DNA of 64,000 nucleotides, taken from NCBI GenBank assembly GCA_049317265.1, contig JBMOIP010000002.1, positions 124,001 to 188,000 on the forward strand, in the 5' to 3' direction. Positions 19,482-28,194 of this stretch are shown piece after piece. The notes under the pieces are model-generated. The model saw only the letters and a program-made list of their open reading frames with translations. It was not told where the DNA came from and did not search any database. The DNA comes from CAIVAT01 sp049317265 (GTDB lineage Bacteria > Bacteroidota > Bacteroidia > Bacteroidales > FEN-979). Positions within the stretch are counted from its first letter, which is position 1. Each line of letters opens with the position of its first letter. Position numbers and translations under genes: made by a program.

Positions 19482-20186
19482 ATGATTAAAGCCATGATTC
19501 TTGCCGCCGGCCTCGGAACGCGGCTTAAACCATTCACCGATCTTCATCCCAAAGCACTCTATGTTGTGGAGGGGAAAACCCTGCTGGAACATGCAATAAT
19601 CCACCTTCGGTCTGCCGGGATTACTGACATTATTGTGAATGTACATCATTTTGCAAATCAAATTATTGAATACATTCATTTAAATAAAAACTTTGGAATA
19701 AATATTTCTATTTCCGATGAAACCGGGGAGCTGTTGGAAACAGGGGGCGGGTTGCAAAAAGCAGGTTGGTTTTTTGAAGGTTGCGATTGTGCCATCGTGA
19801 GAAATGTTGATATAATCTCCGACCTTGATCTCACCACGATGACGGGGTTTCATCTTGGTAACAGCTCCATAGCCACCCTGGCCATCCGCAACAGGGAAAC
19901 ATCAAGGTATTTCCTGTTTGATGAAAGAATGAACCTGTGCGGTTGGGAAAACCGGAAAACGGGGGAGAGAATACTCTCCTATGAACCAACAATTTATAAA
20001 GTATTTGCTTTCAGCGGGATCCAGGTCATCGATCCGGGATTGGTGCCTTTAATCAATGAAACAGGTAAATTTTCCCTGACCAGCCTTTATCTGCGGCTTG
20101 CCAAAACGAAACAGGTAAAAGGGTATGTAGAGGATGGGCTTTTATGGAAAGATATTGGAACAATGGAGAAGAATATCGAAGGATGA
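19482..20186 (+). CDS. murU: MurU-like sugar-1-phosphate nucleotidyltransferase
   Basis: 234 residues. The N-terminus carries the nucleotidyltransferase signature AAGLGTRLKPFT followed by HPKAL; the body has the GGGLQKA loop and RNVDIISD, where the acidic pair binds metal. Length and motifs fit MurU, which makes UDP-MurNAc from MurNAc-alpha-1-phosphate in the recycling route that bypasses GlcN-6-P. The AmgK-like kinase directly upstream is the expected partner and the main reason for choosing MurU over glucose-1-phosphate thymidylyl- or mannose-1-phosphate guanylyltransferases. Confidence 0.8.
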   Translation: MIKAMILAAGLGTRLKPFTDLHPKALYVVEGKTLLEHAIIHLRSAGITDIIVNVHHFANQIIEYIHLNKNFGINISISDETGELLETGGGLQKAGWFFEGCDCAIVRNVDIISDLDLTTMTGFHLGNSSIATLAIRNRETSRYFLFDERMNLCGWENRKTGERILSYEPTIYKVFAFSGIQVIDPGLVPLINETGKFSLTSLYLRLAKTKQVKGYVEDGLLWKDIGTMEKNIEG

Positions 20187-20221
20187 ACATTGTATGGTGT
20201 TGAAAAACAGTTTAATGTCCG

Positions 20222-21280
20222 TTATTTTTGTGCCCGTTTCCTTGCGGGACAGAGAGTGCTGTCTTCATACCATTTGCATTTTGGTTTACAACTAAAACAA
20301 GCATTAACCTCTTCATTGTTAAGAACATGGTTGGTCCAATCCGGATCGGCCAATTGGGGCCTTCCAAGTGCAACAAAGTCGGCATGATTGTTCTCAACCA
20401 GCCAGGCTGCCCGTTCCCTGGTCCTGATCTCATTGACCACGATGACCGGGATATGAACCTGTGATCTGATCGTTATACCACTGAATACGATCCAGTTATA
20501 ATCAAAATCCTTAGGAGTCCTGGGTAGGTTCTGCAAACTGCCACCATGAGATACATGCAACAGGTCAACACCGGCGCCTTCAAGAAGCCTGGCAATAAGG
20601 ATACCGTCATCCAGGGTGGGGGAATTTGCTCCCAGCCTGTAACCTATGATGAAGCGCTCTCCGCACCTTTGCCTGATTCCCTGAACAATCTCAACAGCAA
20701 ACCTCATATTTTTCTCCGGTGTTCCGCCATACTCATCCTCTCGTTTGTTGAAAAAGCCGGAGGCGAACTGGTTCAGGAGGTAGCCATGGGCACCATGCAA
20801 CTCAATTCCATGGAAACCTGCTTTTTGGGCCCTGCATGCTGCTTCAATGAAAGCGTTCCTGATCTCAATGATCTCATCCACTGTCATTTCAGCCGACCTT
20901 GGGTTGTTAGCACTCACCGAAGGCGCCTTTGCAACTGGAGATACCATCTCGTGTGTGATCAGCCCGCCGTGATGTATCTGCAATAATGAAACCGCACCTT
21001 CCCGGTTAATTGTTTGGGCAACAACACTCATTCCCTGGATTTGCTCATCAGTCCAGAGCCCCAGCTGGAATGGGGCGAGGCGGCCATCCTTCCATACAGC
21101 GGTTGCTTCGGTAATGATTATGCCAGCACCCCCGGCGGCTAACTGCTGGTAATGTTCAATGTTCCTGTCAGTTATCATTCCATCTTCCCCTGAATAATGG
21201 AAGCATACAACCGGAGGAAAGACGATCCTGTTTTTAATATTGAATTGTTTCAGGCGGTATTCAAAAAAGAGTGCATTCAT
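20222..21280 (-). CDS. Old Yellow Enzyme-family NADH:flavin oxidoreductase
   Basis: 352 residues: an FMN-binding TIM barrel with the class motif HGAHGYLLNQF and SGFFNKREDEYGG, IHHGG near residue 103, and a phosphate-binding GRPQLADP near the end. It lacks the C-terminal NAD(P)/FAD domain of 2,4-dienoyl-CoA reductases, but ends with a Cys cluster CxxCxxxCx8C that resembles the iron-sulphur motif found between the two domains of those larger enzymes. Substrate unknown. It is convergent with murU (35-bp gap) and divergent from addB. Confidence 0.88.
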   Translation of the reverse strand: MNALFFEYRLKQFNIKNRIVFPPVVCFHYSGEDGMITDRNIEHYQQLAAGGAGIIITEATAVWKDGRLAPFQLGLWTDEQIQGMSVVAQTINREGAVSLLQIHHGGLITHEMVSPVAKAPSVSANNPRSAEMTVDEIIEIRNAFIEAACRAQKAGFHGIELHGAHGYLLNQFASGFFNKREDEYGGTPEKNMRFAVEIVQGIRQRCGERFIIGYRLGANSPTLDDGILIARLLEGAGVDLLHVSHGGSLQNLPRTPKDFDYNWIVFSGITIRSQVHIPVIVVNEIRTRERAAWLVENNHADFVALGRPQLADPDWTNHVLNNEEVNACFSCKPKCKWYEDSTLCPARKRAQK

Positions 21281-21306
21281 GGAGTGTGAAAAATAAATTG
21301 ATGGTT

Positions 21307-21314
21307 CAAAGGTA
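21307..21314 (-). promoter_or_regulatory. Promoter -7 element TACCTTTG for the OYE gene
   Basis: TACCTTTG on the minus strand, 26 bases before the ATG of the flavin oxidoreductase; fits TAnnTTTG. No clear -33 element. Confidence 0.5.
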
Positions 21315-21374
21315 GGAAATCTTTAAACCTTACAGGATTTTCAAATCTGGAAGGCTGACCGTACTCAAAATGAC

Positions 21375-21382
21375 TAATTTTG
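21375..21382 (+). promoter_or_regulatory. Promoter -7 element TAATTTTG for addB
   Basis: TAATTTTG lies 18 bases before the addB ATG, implying a leader of only about a dozen bases. It shows that addB has its own promoter and is not simply co-expressed with addA. Confidence 0.55.
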
Positions 21383-21400
21383 TGGATATAACTGAAATAA

Positions 21401-24262
21401 ATGGTCCCTTTCCTTCAGAAAACTGCCCAGTACCTTGTTTCAACATTTGGCGATGACCTGGCTGGTTTATGCATCGTATTGCCGAACCGCCGCGGCGGGC
21501 TCTTTCTTAGAAAATACCTCGCCGCGGAAGTAGGAAAGGTGACGTGGGCGCCCACTATTTTTTCCATTGAGGACTTTATAGGAGAACTCAGTGGTTTGCA
21601 GGAGGTTGACAACCTTTACCTGCTGTTTGAACTGTTTGAGGTTCACAAGGAGGTTGAGGGGATGAATGCCCAGCCTTTTGAAGAGTTTTTGCGATGGGCA
21701 CCCCAGTTGTTAAGCGATTTTAACGAGGTTGACCGCTACCTTGCTGATGCTGAGGAGCTGTTTTCAACTCTCACCGAAGCCAGGGCAATCGCGCTCTGGA
21801 ATCTCGACGGTCAGCCACTCACCGGGTTTGAGAAAAAATACCTTGCCTTTTATCAGTCTCTTTTCGGCTATTATGAAAAATTAACAGTTCGTCTGGTTGC
21901 AAAAAACCAGGCATACCAGGGGCTCTCCTTCAAGAATGCCGCCGCGAAGATTGAAACCATTAAAGACAAGTTTCCATGGCGTCACATCATTTTTGCCGGA
22001 TTCAATGCCCTCACGAAAGCTGAGGAGCATATCATGAGTGTTTTAAGGACCGAAGGAAAAGCAACTCTCCTTTGGGATGTTGATCGCTATTACCTTGACA
22101 ACAGGCAACAGGAGGCAGGCGATTTCCTGAGGGACTGGCTTAGAAAGTGGCCGGTAAAAGAGCCTCATTGGATTTTCGACGATTTTGCCACTACAGCCAA
22201 ACAGATTGAAATCATCGGATCCCCGGACCCGGTTGGACAGGTGAAGTATTGCGCAAACCTGCTTGGAGAATTGGCAAAGAATGGTCAGACTGATGAAAAG
22301 ACAGCAGTAGTGCTTCTTGATGAAGGATTGTTAATTCCATTGCTCAACGCAATACCTTCGGAGGTGAGCGCCCTTAACATTACTGCCGGCCTTCCGCTCA
22401 GTCAGACTCCACTCGCCGGACTCTTTGAAGCAGTTTTCCAGTTGCACCTGCATACGGCCCAATTTACCGCCCTATCCAACCGTGATCTCGGGAAATTCTA
22501 TTACAAAGATGTCCTTAAACTGCTGCAACATCCTTACATTCAAAGGATGGTCATAGGTACCAACGGGGCCGGAAGGTTTGTGTTTAATGAGACCATTGAC
22601 CGGATAAGGCTTGGGCACCGGATATTCTTGGAAGTTAACGATATCATTTCAAGGGATGCAGATCTCTTTTCGGGTAACCTGAACTTTCCCCATTCGATGT
22701 TTGCCCGCTGGGAAAAACCGGAAGACGCGCTTTTCTGCTTTAAGGAGATGATCGAAACCATCCGTCTCAGTGGTGCCAAATCCATTGAACTTGAATACTT
22801 ATATGCCTTTTCCAAAATTGTTCATCAGCTTGGCAACCTGTTGTCAGATTTTCCATCGGGGCTTAAAATCAATGCGTTTCATGAACTATACCGGCAAATC
22901 ATCACAGGAACCAGTCTCCCGTTTTATGGCGAGCCCCTCCATGGCGTGCAATTAATGGGGATGCTGGAAACCCGGACCCTCGATTTTGAAAACCTGATCA
23001 TCCTTTCATGTAACGAAGACCTTCTGCCCAGCGGTAAAACAGGAACTTCGTTCATCCCTTTCGATATTAAAAAGAGTTTTGACCTTCCGACATACAGGCA
23101 CAAAGATTCAGTGTATGCCTACCATTTTTATCGCCTTATCCAGAGGGCTCAACGTGTTTGGATACTGTACAATACCGAGCCGGATCAGTTGGGCGGAGGC
23201 GATCGCAGCAGGTTTCTGAGGCAAATTACCTCAGAATTGCCCGGTTATAATCCTCGAATCGTTATTCAGGAATCGATTTTAACAACACCTCTGCTTAAAA
23301 ATAATCCCCAGCCTGTTATCCTGGTCCCTAAGTCCGGTGAAACCCTGAAAGCGCTGGAGGCTAAAGCAGTGAATGGTTTTTCGGCGAGTTCACTTAACTC
23401 ATACAGGAACTGTGCACTCAAGTTTTATTATGCTGAAATAGCCGGTATCCGTGAGCCGGAGAACGTGGAAGATACCATTGATCCTGCAGTCCTGGGAAGT
23501 GCAGTTCATGAAGCCCTTAATAATCTTTATAAGCCATTTGTTGACATTCCATTAAAAAGGGAGCACTTTGCATCCCTGCAAAAGCGCTGTGAAACTGCAG
23601 TGGATGAAGCTTTTGAGGAAAAGTTCAAGGGTTCCGGCATTACCTACGGGAAAAACCTGCTGCTGGTAAAAGTTGCCAAACTCATGATAAGGAGGTTTCT
23701 GGATTTTGAAGCTGACCAATCCGATGAACTGGCGAAATCGGGAAAGGAATTCGCAGTAGTGCTCCTTGAGCAGCTTGTTGAAACTACGTTGCTGATACCA
23801 TGCGGGGACCAGGAAATAAGTGTCCGGCTAAAGGGTTTTATCGACCGTGTTGACAGGGTCGATGGCTCATGGAAGATCATTGACTACAAAACCGGCCTTA
23901 CCGAACAGAAACAGGTAAAAGTGAAGGAGTGGGACGACCTTCTGATCAATCCTGACCTTAATATTGGTTTTCAGTTGTTGGTTTACGGCTATCTGCTGGC
24001 CAAAAAAGATGACCGCCATGTAAACTCAAGTGCAGGGATCATCTCCCTCAAGAAGCTTGCTGCAGGTTTTACACCGGTTTTAGTGCCTGCGGATGAACCC
24101 GGCAAATTTTCCCCGATGCTGAATGAAACCACCGGCAACCGGTTCGAAGAGGTGATCAGGCATATCCTGGGGGAGGTCTTTGACCTGACGATCCCATTTG
24201 CCCAGACAACCGACCTTGAAATCTGTGAACGCTGTCCCTATATCAATCTTTGCGGTCGGTAA
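21401..24262 (+). CDS. addB: AddB-like subunit, PD-(D/E)XK nuclease with Fe-S cysteines
   Basis: 953 residues. The RecB-like nuclease domain near the C-terminus has the core IIDYKTG. Four cysteines, C671 (YRNCALKFYY) and C942, C945, C951 (CERCPYINLC), reproduce the spacing of the AddB [4Fe-4S] ligands, one before and three after the nuclease core. The position of the helicase P-loop holds LPNRRGG instead of GxxGxGKT, so the ATPase should be dead, making this the structural/Chi-scanning partner of AddA. The gene is monocistronic, with a promoter element just upstream. Confidence 0.88.
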   Translation: MVPFLQKTAQYLVSTFGDDLAGLCIVLPNRRGGLFLRKYLAAEVGKVTWAPTIFSIEDFIGELSGLQEVDNLYLLFELFEVHKEVEGMNAQPFEEFLRWAPQLLSDFNEVDRYLADAEELFSTLTEARAIALWNLDGQPLTGFEKKYLAFYQSLFGYYEKLTVRLVAKNQAYQGLSFKNAAAKIETIKDKFPWRHIIFAGFNALTKAEEHIMSVLRTEGKATLLWDVDRYYLDNRQQEAGDFLRDWLRKWPVKEPHWIFDDFATTAKQIEIIGSPDPVGQVKYCANLLGELAKNGQTDEKTAVVLLDEGLLIPLLNAIPSEVSALNITAGLPLSQTPLAGLFEAVFQLHLHTAQFTALSNRDLGKFYYKDVLKLLQHPYIQRMVIGTNGAGRFVFNETIDRIRLGHRIFLEVNDIISRDADLFSGNLNFPHSMFARWEKPEDALFCFKEMIETIRLSGAKSIELEYLYAFSKIVHQLGNLLSDFPSGLKINAFHELYRQIITGTSLPFYGEPLHGVQLMGMLETRTLDFENLIILSCNEDLLPSGKTGTSFIPFDIKKSFDLPTYRHKDSVYAYHFYRLIQRAQRVWILYNTEPDQLGGGDRSRFLRQITSELPGYNPRIVIQESILTTPLLKNNPQPVILVPKSGETLKALEAKAVNGFSASSLNSYRNCALKFYYAEIAGIREPENVEDTIDPAVLGSAVHEALNNLYKPFVDIPLKREHFASLQKRCETAVDEAFEEKFKGSGITYGKNLLLVKVAKLMIRRFLDFEADQSDELAKSGKEFAVVLLEQLVETTLLIPCGDQEISVRLKGFIDRVDRVDGSWKIIDYKTGLTEQKQVKVKEWDDLLINPDLNIGFQLLVYGYLLAKKDDRHVNSSAGIISLKKLAAGFTPVLVPADEPGKFSPMLNETTGNRFEEVIRHILGEVFDLTIPFAQTTDLEICERCPYINLCGR

Positions 24263-24321
24263 GTTCCGGAATAATCGATCCTCCCCTGTAACCTGTTCCT
24301 GAAGTTGAGCAACAACGGGAT

Positions 24322-25425
24322 TCAGGGAGCGATTTCATGATGGAAAATTTTAAGCTGTATGGGTAAATGGTCAGAAAAGCCTCCATGATACCTTGGACCG
24401 GTATATGTTCTGTTCAGTTTATCCCCAAAGTAGGTATTATCCTCTTCAAGCAGGAATGATGACCTGATAATACGAACACATCCCGGGTTTGCGACTATTC
24501 CGGAACTCCCCCTCAATAATGCGCCGGAAATCATAAACTGGTCGAAGGTGCTCCATTGATCACGGTATTTCAGGGTACCCTCCCTGTTTTTTTTATTTCT
24601 GATTCCCATGAGGTTGTACATGGAACTATCGTAACATGGCAAAGAGTCGGTTTTTGCTGATAAAACTATCTTAATACTCTCGTTTTCAGGCTCATCGTTG
24701 AAATCTCCCATCACCAATATGTTAGCCTTCGGCTGGGTAATCTGAATGGAGTCGATGAGACCTCGCAGTATGGATGCGACATAATTCCGTCTTGGCTGTG
24801 AGCCAAGGTATCCTCCCCGCCTTGATGGCCAGTGGTTTATAAATACAAACAGGGTGTCATGATTGAAAAGGATCCCCCTGGCCAACAGGATCTCACGCGT
24901 TTCCGCAAGGGTATCAAACGGGAACCTGATGCTGATAGTCTTACTGGCTGCAATTTTAAACTTGTCGGGCCGGTATAACATGGCTACATCAACACCTCTT
25001 CGATCGGGCGACTCGTGGTGGAGGAACCTGTATTTCCAGGGTTTGAGCGGTGTTTCATAGATGAGTTTGTTCAATACATACCGGTTTTCGACTTCACAAA
25101 GGCCTACTATGGCCGGGGCATTCCATTCGCCGATGCTGAGCAGGGTTTTTGCCACTTGATTGAGCTTTGTGCTGAATCTGCCCCAATTCCAGTGCTTTGC
25201 ACCCAGCGATGTGAACTCATCATCCAGCCTCGTGGTATCATCGTAGGGGTCATAAAGATTCTCTACATTCCAAAAAGCAACTATGACAAATTGACTTTTT
25301 ATTTGTATAGAATCTAAATTGGCACGATTTTCGTAGGAGATAGAACTTTGCTGTTTCGGATGGCCTGTAGCTGAAATGCAGGTGATTAGTATAGCTAAAA
25401 ATTTGATAATCAATGATTTTTTCAT
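24322..25425 (-). CDS. Exported endonuclease/exonuclease/phosphatase-family protein
   Basis: 367 residues from the ATG at 25425; a start at 25446 would add seven residues before the signal peptide (MKKSLIIKFLAIL...). The fold signatures are FWNVENLYDP at the beginning, GLCEVEN, INHWPSRRGG, VMGDFNDEP and a final SDHLPI, with the catalytic Asp-His pair at the end. These are Mg-dependent phosphoesterases (DNase I fold). The signal peptide puts it in the periplasm or outside. Substrate (DNA, phospholipid head group or other phosphodiester) unknown. Confidence 0.88.
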   Translation of the reverse strand: MKKSLIIKFLAILITCISATGHPKQQSSISYENRANLDSIQIKSQFVIVAFWNVENLYDPYDDTTRLDDEFTSLGAKHWNWGRFSTKLNQVAKTLLSIGEWNAPAIVGLCEVENRYVLNKLIYETPLKPWKYRFLHHESPDRRGVDVAMLYRPDKFKIAASKTISIRFPFDTLAETREILLARGILFNHDTLFVFINHWPSRRGGYLGSQPRRNYVASILRGLIDSIQITQPKANILVMGDFNDEPENESIKIVLSAKTDSLPCYDSSMYNLMGIRNKKNREGTLKYRDQWSTFDQFMISGALLRGSSGIVANPGCVRIIRSSFLLEEDNTYFGDKLNRTYTGPRYHGGFSDHLPIQLKIFHHEIAP

Positions 25426-25516
25426 GTTTTTGTGTTGTATATGCAACCTTTACAGATTTAGATTGTCTGTTAATCGGAGAAGCGAGTAAAAGGTAGTATG
25501 CAAAACATGATTTTCT

Positions 25517-25553
25517 TTAACTTTTTTTTAACAGGAGATTAACAGAATTTAAC
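25517..25553. repeat. Four phased TTAAC repeats upstream of degP
   Basis: TTAAC occurs at 25517, 25528, 25539 and 25549, with start-to-start spacing of 11, 11 and 10 bases, so all four sit on nearly the same face of the helix. They lie 144-180 bases before the degP ATG in the 271-bp divergent gap. They may be an operator array for degP-rpoD or for the divergent gene, or A/T-rich coincidence. Confidence 0.5.
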
Positions 25554-25696
25554 AAGAGGGGTGAAAATAAGAGAAACATTGGGTCGTTTTAGTGCTGAAT
25601 GTTGAGTTTGCGGTTATGCAAATTCACAAATTCATCCATCAATCACTTTTCATGTTTTTAAGTCAAACCTGTTTAATCTAAAAGATGTAAAGAGTT

Positions 25697-27133
25697 ATGA
25701 AACGAATTGCAGGAGTTTTTTTAATTGCCTTATTAGGAGGAGCTGTTTCACTGGGACTTTATAAAACCTTTGAAAAGCATTCATCAAATTTTAATACCCG
25801 TCCTGAGGGTATACCCATCAAACAGGTCAGTTTTACTCCCGGCGCAGCATTCAATCAGCCGGACTTCGAAGCTGCGGCCTCTGTTTCTGTTCATGCTGTG
25901 GTCCATATCAAATCGGAGTTTCAGAAGAAGAGCCTTGTTTATGATGATTTTTTTGAATTTTTCAATTTTGGAGGCAGACCCCAGCCGAGGGAATACAGTC
26001 AGCCATACAGTGCCATGGGGTCGGGGGTAATAGTTTCACCTGACGGATATATTGTTACCAACAACCATGTGGTTCAGGAAGCCACCCAGGTTACCATCAC
26101 ACTGAATGACAAGCGCGAATTCAAGGCAACCATTGTTGGCACCGATCCCAGCACCGATCTTGCCTTGATTAAAATTGATGAGCAGAACCTTCCATTCTTA
26201 TCCTATGGAAATTCTGACGATGTGAGAATAGGAGAGTGGGTTCTGGCTGTGGGAAATCCTTTTAATCTTACTTCAACGGTCACAGCAGGTATTGTAAGTG
26301 CTAAAGCTCGTAATATCAATATTCTCGGTTCACAGGGAGCCATAGAATCCTTTATACAGACTGACGCTGCAGTCAATCCGGGTAATAGCGGCGGAGCATT
26401 GGTCAACACCCGCGGTGAACTGGTAGGAATTAATGCAGCCATCGCGTCCGGAACCGGTTATTACACCGGATATAGTTTTGCCATCCCGGTGAATATTGTG
26501 AGAAAAGTGGTTGGAGATTTTATGAAATATGGCAAGATCCAGCGTGCTTACCTCGGTGTCTATTACCGTGAAATCGATGATCAGTTCGCAAAGGAGAAGG
26601 GGTTTACCGATCTCAGGGGAATTTACGTGGATGATGTCGTGGAAGGGGGACCTGCCGACCTGGCTGGCGTAAAGAGCGGTGACGTCATTATTCGCATTGA
26701 TAACATTGCATTGAACGGAAAAGCCGAACTGATGGAGTTAATCGGTCAGAAAAACCCGGGCGATAAGGTTACCATGATCGTTAACAGGGAGGGTAAAGAG
26801 TATGAGCTGGCCATCACCATGCTTTCGGAGGACTCAAAGCCTGTTGCCGACAATGGCAATAAGCTGATCATCCAGGGTGCAACAATGGAGGCGCTCACTG
26901 CCAATGAAAAAGCCAGGCTAAACATTGATTATGGCTTTAAAATAACCTCGCTGGCCAATGGCAAATTCAAAAATGCCGGCATCAGCGCAGGATTTATATT
27001 ATTATCAGTTGATCGCAAACCATTGCGTACAACCCAGGATTTAAGGGAAACGCTTTCAAACCGCCAGGGGGGTGTCCTCATTGAGGGTGTCTATCCTAAC
27101 GGTTTGCGGGCATATTATGGACTAGGACTATGA
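25697..27133 (+). CDS. degP: DegP/HtrA-type periplasmic serine protease
   Basis: 478 residues. The N-terminal hydrophobic segment (about 4-22) is a signal peptide or anchor. The trypsin-like domain has the triad H124 (TNNHVV), D154 (STDLALIKI) and S231 (NPGNSGGALV). Two PDZ domains follow (about 275-375 and 385-475). This is the envelope quality-control protease and chaperone. Its stop codon overlaps the rpoD start by 4 bp (ATGA), so the two are translationally coupled. Confidence 0.95.
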   Translation: MKRIAGVFLIALLGGAVSLGLYKTFEKHSSNFNTRPEGIPIKQVSFTPGAAFNQPDFEAAASVSVHAVVHIKSEFQKKSLVYDDFFEFFNFGGRPQPREYSQPYSAMGSGVIVSPDGYIVTNNHVVQEATQVTITLNDKREFKATIVGTDPSTDLALIKIDEQNLPFLSYGNSDDVRIGEWVLAVGNPFNLTSTVTAGIVSAKARNINILGSQGAIESFIQTDAAVNPGNSGGALVNTRGELVGINAAIASGTGYYTGYSFAIPVNIVRKVVGDFMKYGKIQRAYLGVYYREIDDQFAKEKGFTDLRGIYVDDVVEGGPADLAGVKSGDVIIRIDNIALNGKAELMELIGQKNPGDKVTMIVNREGKEYELAITMLSEDSKPVADNGNKLIIQGATMEALTANEKARLNIDYGFKITSLANGKFKNAGISAGFILLSVDRKPLRTTQDLRETLSNRQGGVLIEGVYPNGLRAYYGLGL

Positions 27134-27990
27134 GACAATTAAAAATATCAAAATCGATCACCAATCGTGAAACCGCATCTCTCGACAGATACCTCTCCGA
27201 TATTGCCAAAGAGGAGTTGATCTCTGCCGATGAAGAGGTTCAGCTTGCACAGCGCATCAAGCTTGGCGACCAGGCCGCACTTGAAAAACTCTGTAAGGCA
27301 AACCTGAGATTCGTTGTTTCAGTAGCCAAACAATATCAGAACCAGGGGCTTTCACTTCCCGACCTTATCAACGAAGGGAATGTGGGGCTTATCAAAGCCG
27401 CCCGCAGGTTTGATGAGACACGTGGATTCAAGTTTATCTCCTATGCCGTATGGTGGATAAGGCAGTCAATTTTACAGTCGCTTGCCGAACAATCGAGAAT
27501 TGTACGGTTACCATTGAACCAGGTAGGCTCGATGAGTAAGATGTCGAAAGCCACCATTAAGCTGGAGCAGCGCTTTGAACGTCCCCCATCGCTCAACGAA
27601 CTTTCAATTGAACTCGAAATTCCCGAGCATAAGGTTGCAGAAACCATCCGGATTTCCACGCGAATGGTATCCATGGATGCACCCATTGACCAGGATGAGG
27701 AGGTACGGCTCGTGGATGTCTTTGTGAACGATGCACCCGGCACGGATGAAAACCTGATCAGGGAGTCGCTGGCCAAGGAAGTTCAGCGTTCCTTGTCGAC
27801 CCTTGCTGAAAAGGAGCGTGAGATCATCAATATGTTTTATGGCATTGGGGTTCCCCATAGCTATACACTGGATGAAATCGGGTCGATGTTCGATCTTACC
27901 CGCGAAAGGGTACGACAGATCAAGGAGAAGGCGCTCAGGAGGTTGAAACACTCCTCCAGGAGCAAACTTCTGAAATCCTATATGGGATAA
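27130..27990 (+). CDS. rpoD: Primary RNA polymerase sigma factor (RpoD, short Bacteroidota type)
   Basis: 286 residues. Region 1.2 begins at once (ASLDRYLSDIAKEEL), with region 2 (NLRFVVSVAKQYQNQGL, FKFISYAVWWIRQSI), region 3 and region 4 with its helix-turn-helix (TLDEIGSMFDLTRERVRQI). Region 1.1 is absent, as usual for the housekeeping sigma factor of Bacteroidota, which reads TTTG/TAnnTTTG promoters. The degP overlap means basal transcription machinery and an envelope-stress protease share a message here. Confidence 0.95.
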   Translation: MRQLKISKSITNRETASLDRYLSDIAKEELISADEEVQLAQRIKLGDQAALEKLCKANLRFVVSVAKQYQNQGLSLPDLINEGNVGLIKAARRFDETRGFKFISYAVWWIRQSILQSLAEQSRIVRLPLNQVGSMSKMSKATIKLEQRFERPPSLNELSIELEIPEHKVAETIRISTRMVSMDAPIDQDEEVRLVDVFVNDAPGTDENLIRESLAKEVQRSLSTLAEKEREIINMFYGIGVPHSYTLDEIGSMFDLTRERVRQIKEKALRRLKHSSRSKLLKSYMG

Positions 27991-27998
27991 AAAGTTGT

Positions 27999-28006
27999 TA
28001 ATTTTG
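27999..28006 (+). promoter_or_regulatory. Orphan promoter -7 element TAATTTTG after rpoD
   Basis: GTTGTTAATTTTGCAAG starts 5 bases after the rpoD stop codon. The core is a perfect TAnnTTTG, but the next recognisable gene starts 189 bases downstream and has its own closer element. It either makes a long leader or drives a short non-coding transcript. Confidence 0.4.
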
Positions 28007-28161
28007 CAAGGAGTTATTCCAATGGTAACAACTTGATATATATTATATTGCAGGATGATTTATAGTCACTGCCATGGCTTGAATATGCGATGTTATGAAC
28101 AGATTGTTGATAAAGAAGTTCAAATTTGGAACGTTCTGTGTCTAAATTAAAAAAATAGTTG

Positions 28162-28169
28162 TAATTTTG
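28162..28169 (+). promoter_or_regulatory. Promoter -7 element TAATTTTG for the haem-uptake locus
   Basis: GTTGTAATTTTGCAAC, 25 bases before the ATG at 28195. The core and flanks (GTTG before, CAA after) nearly copy the element at 27999. Confidence 0.55.
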
Positions 28170-28194
28170 CAACCTGTTAAACATTTATCAACTG

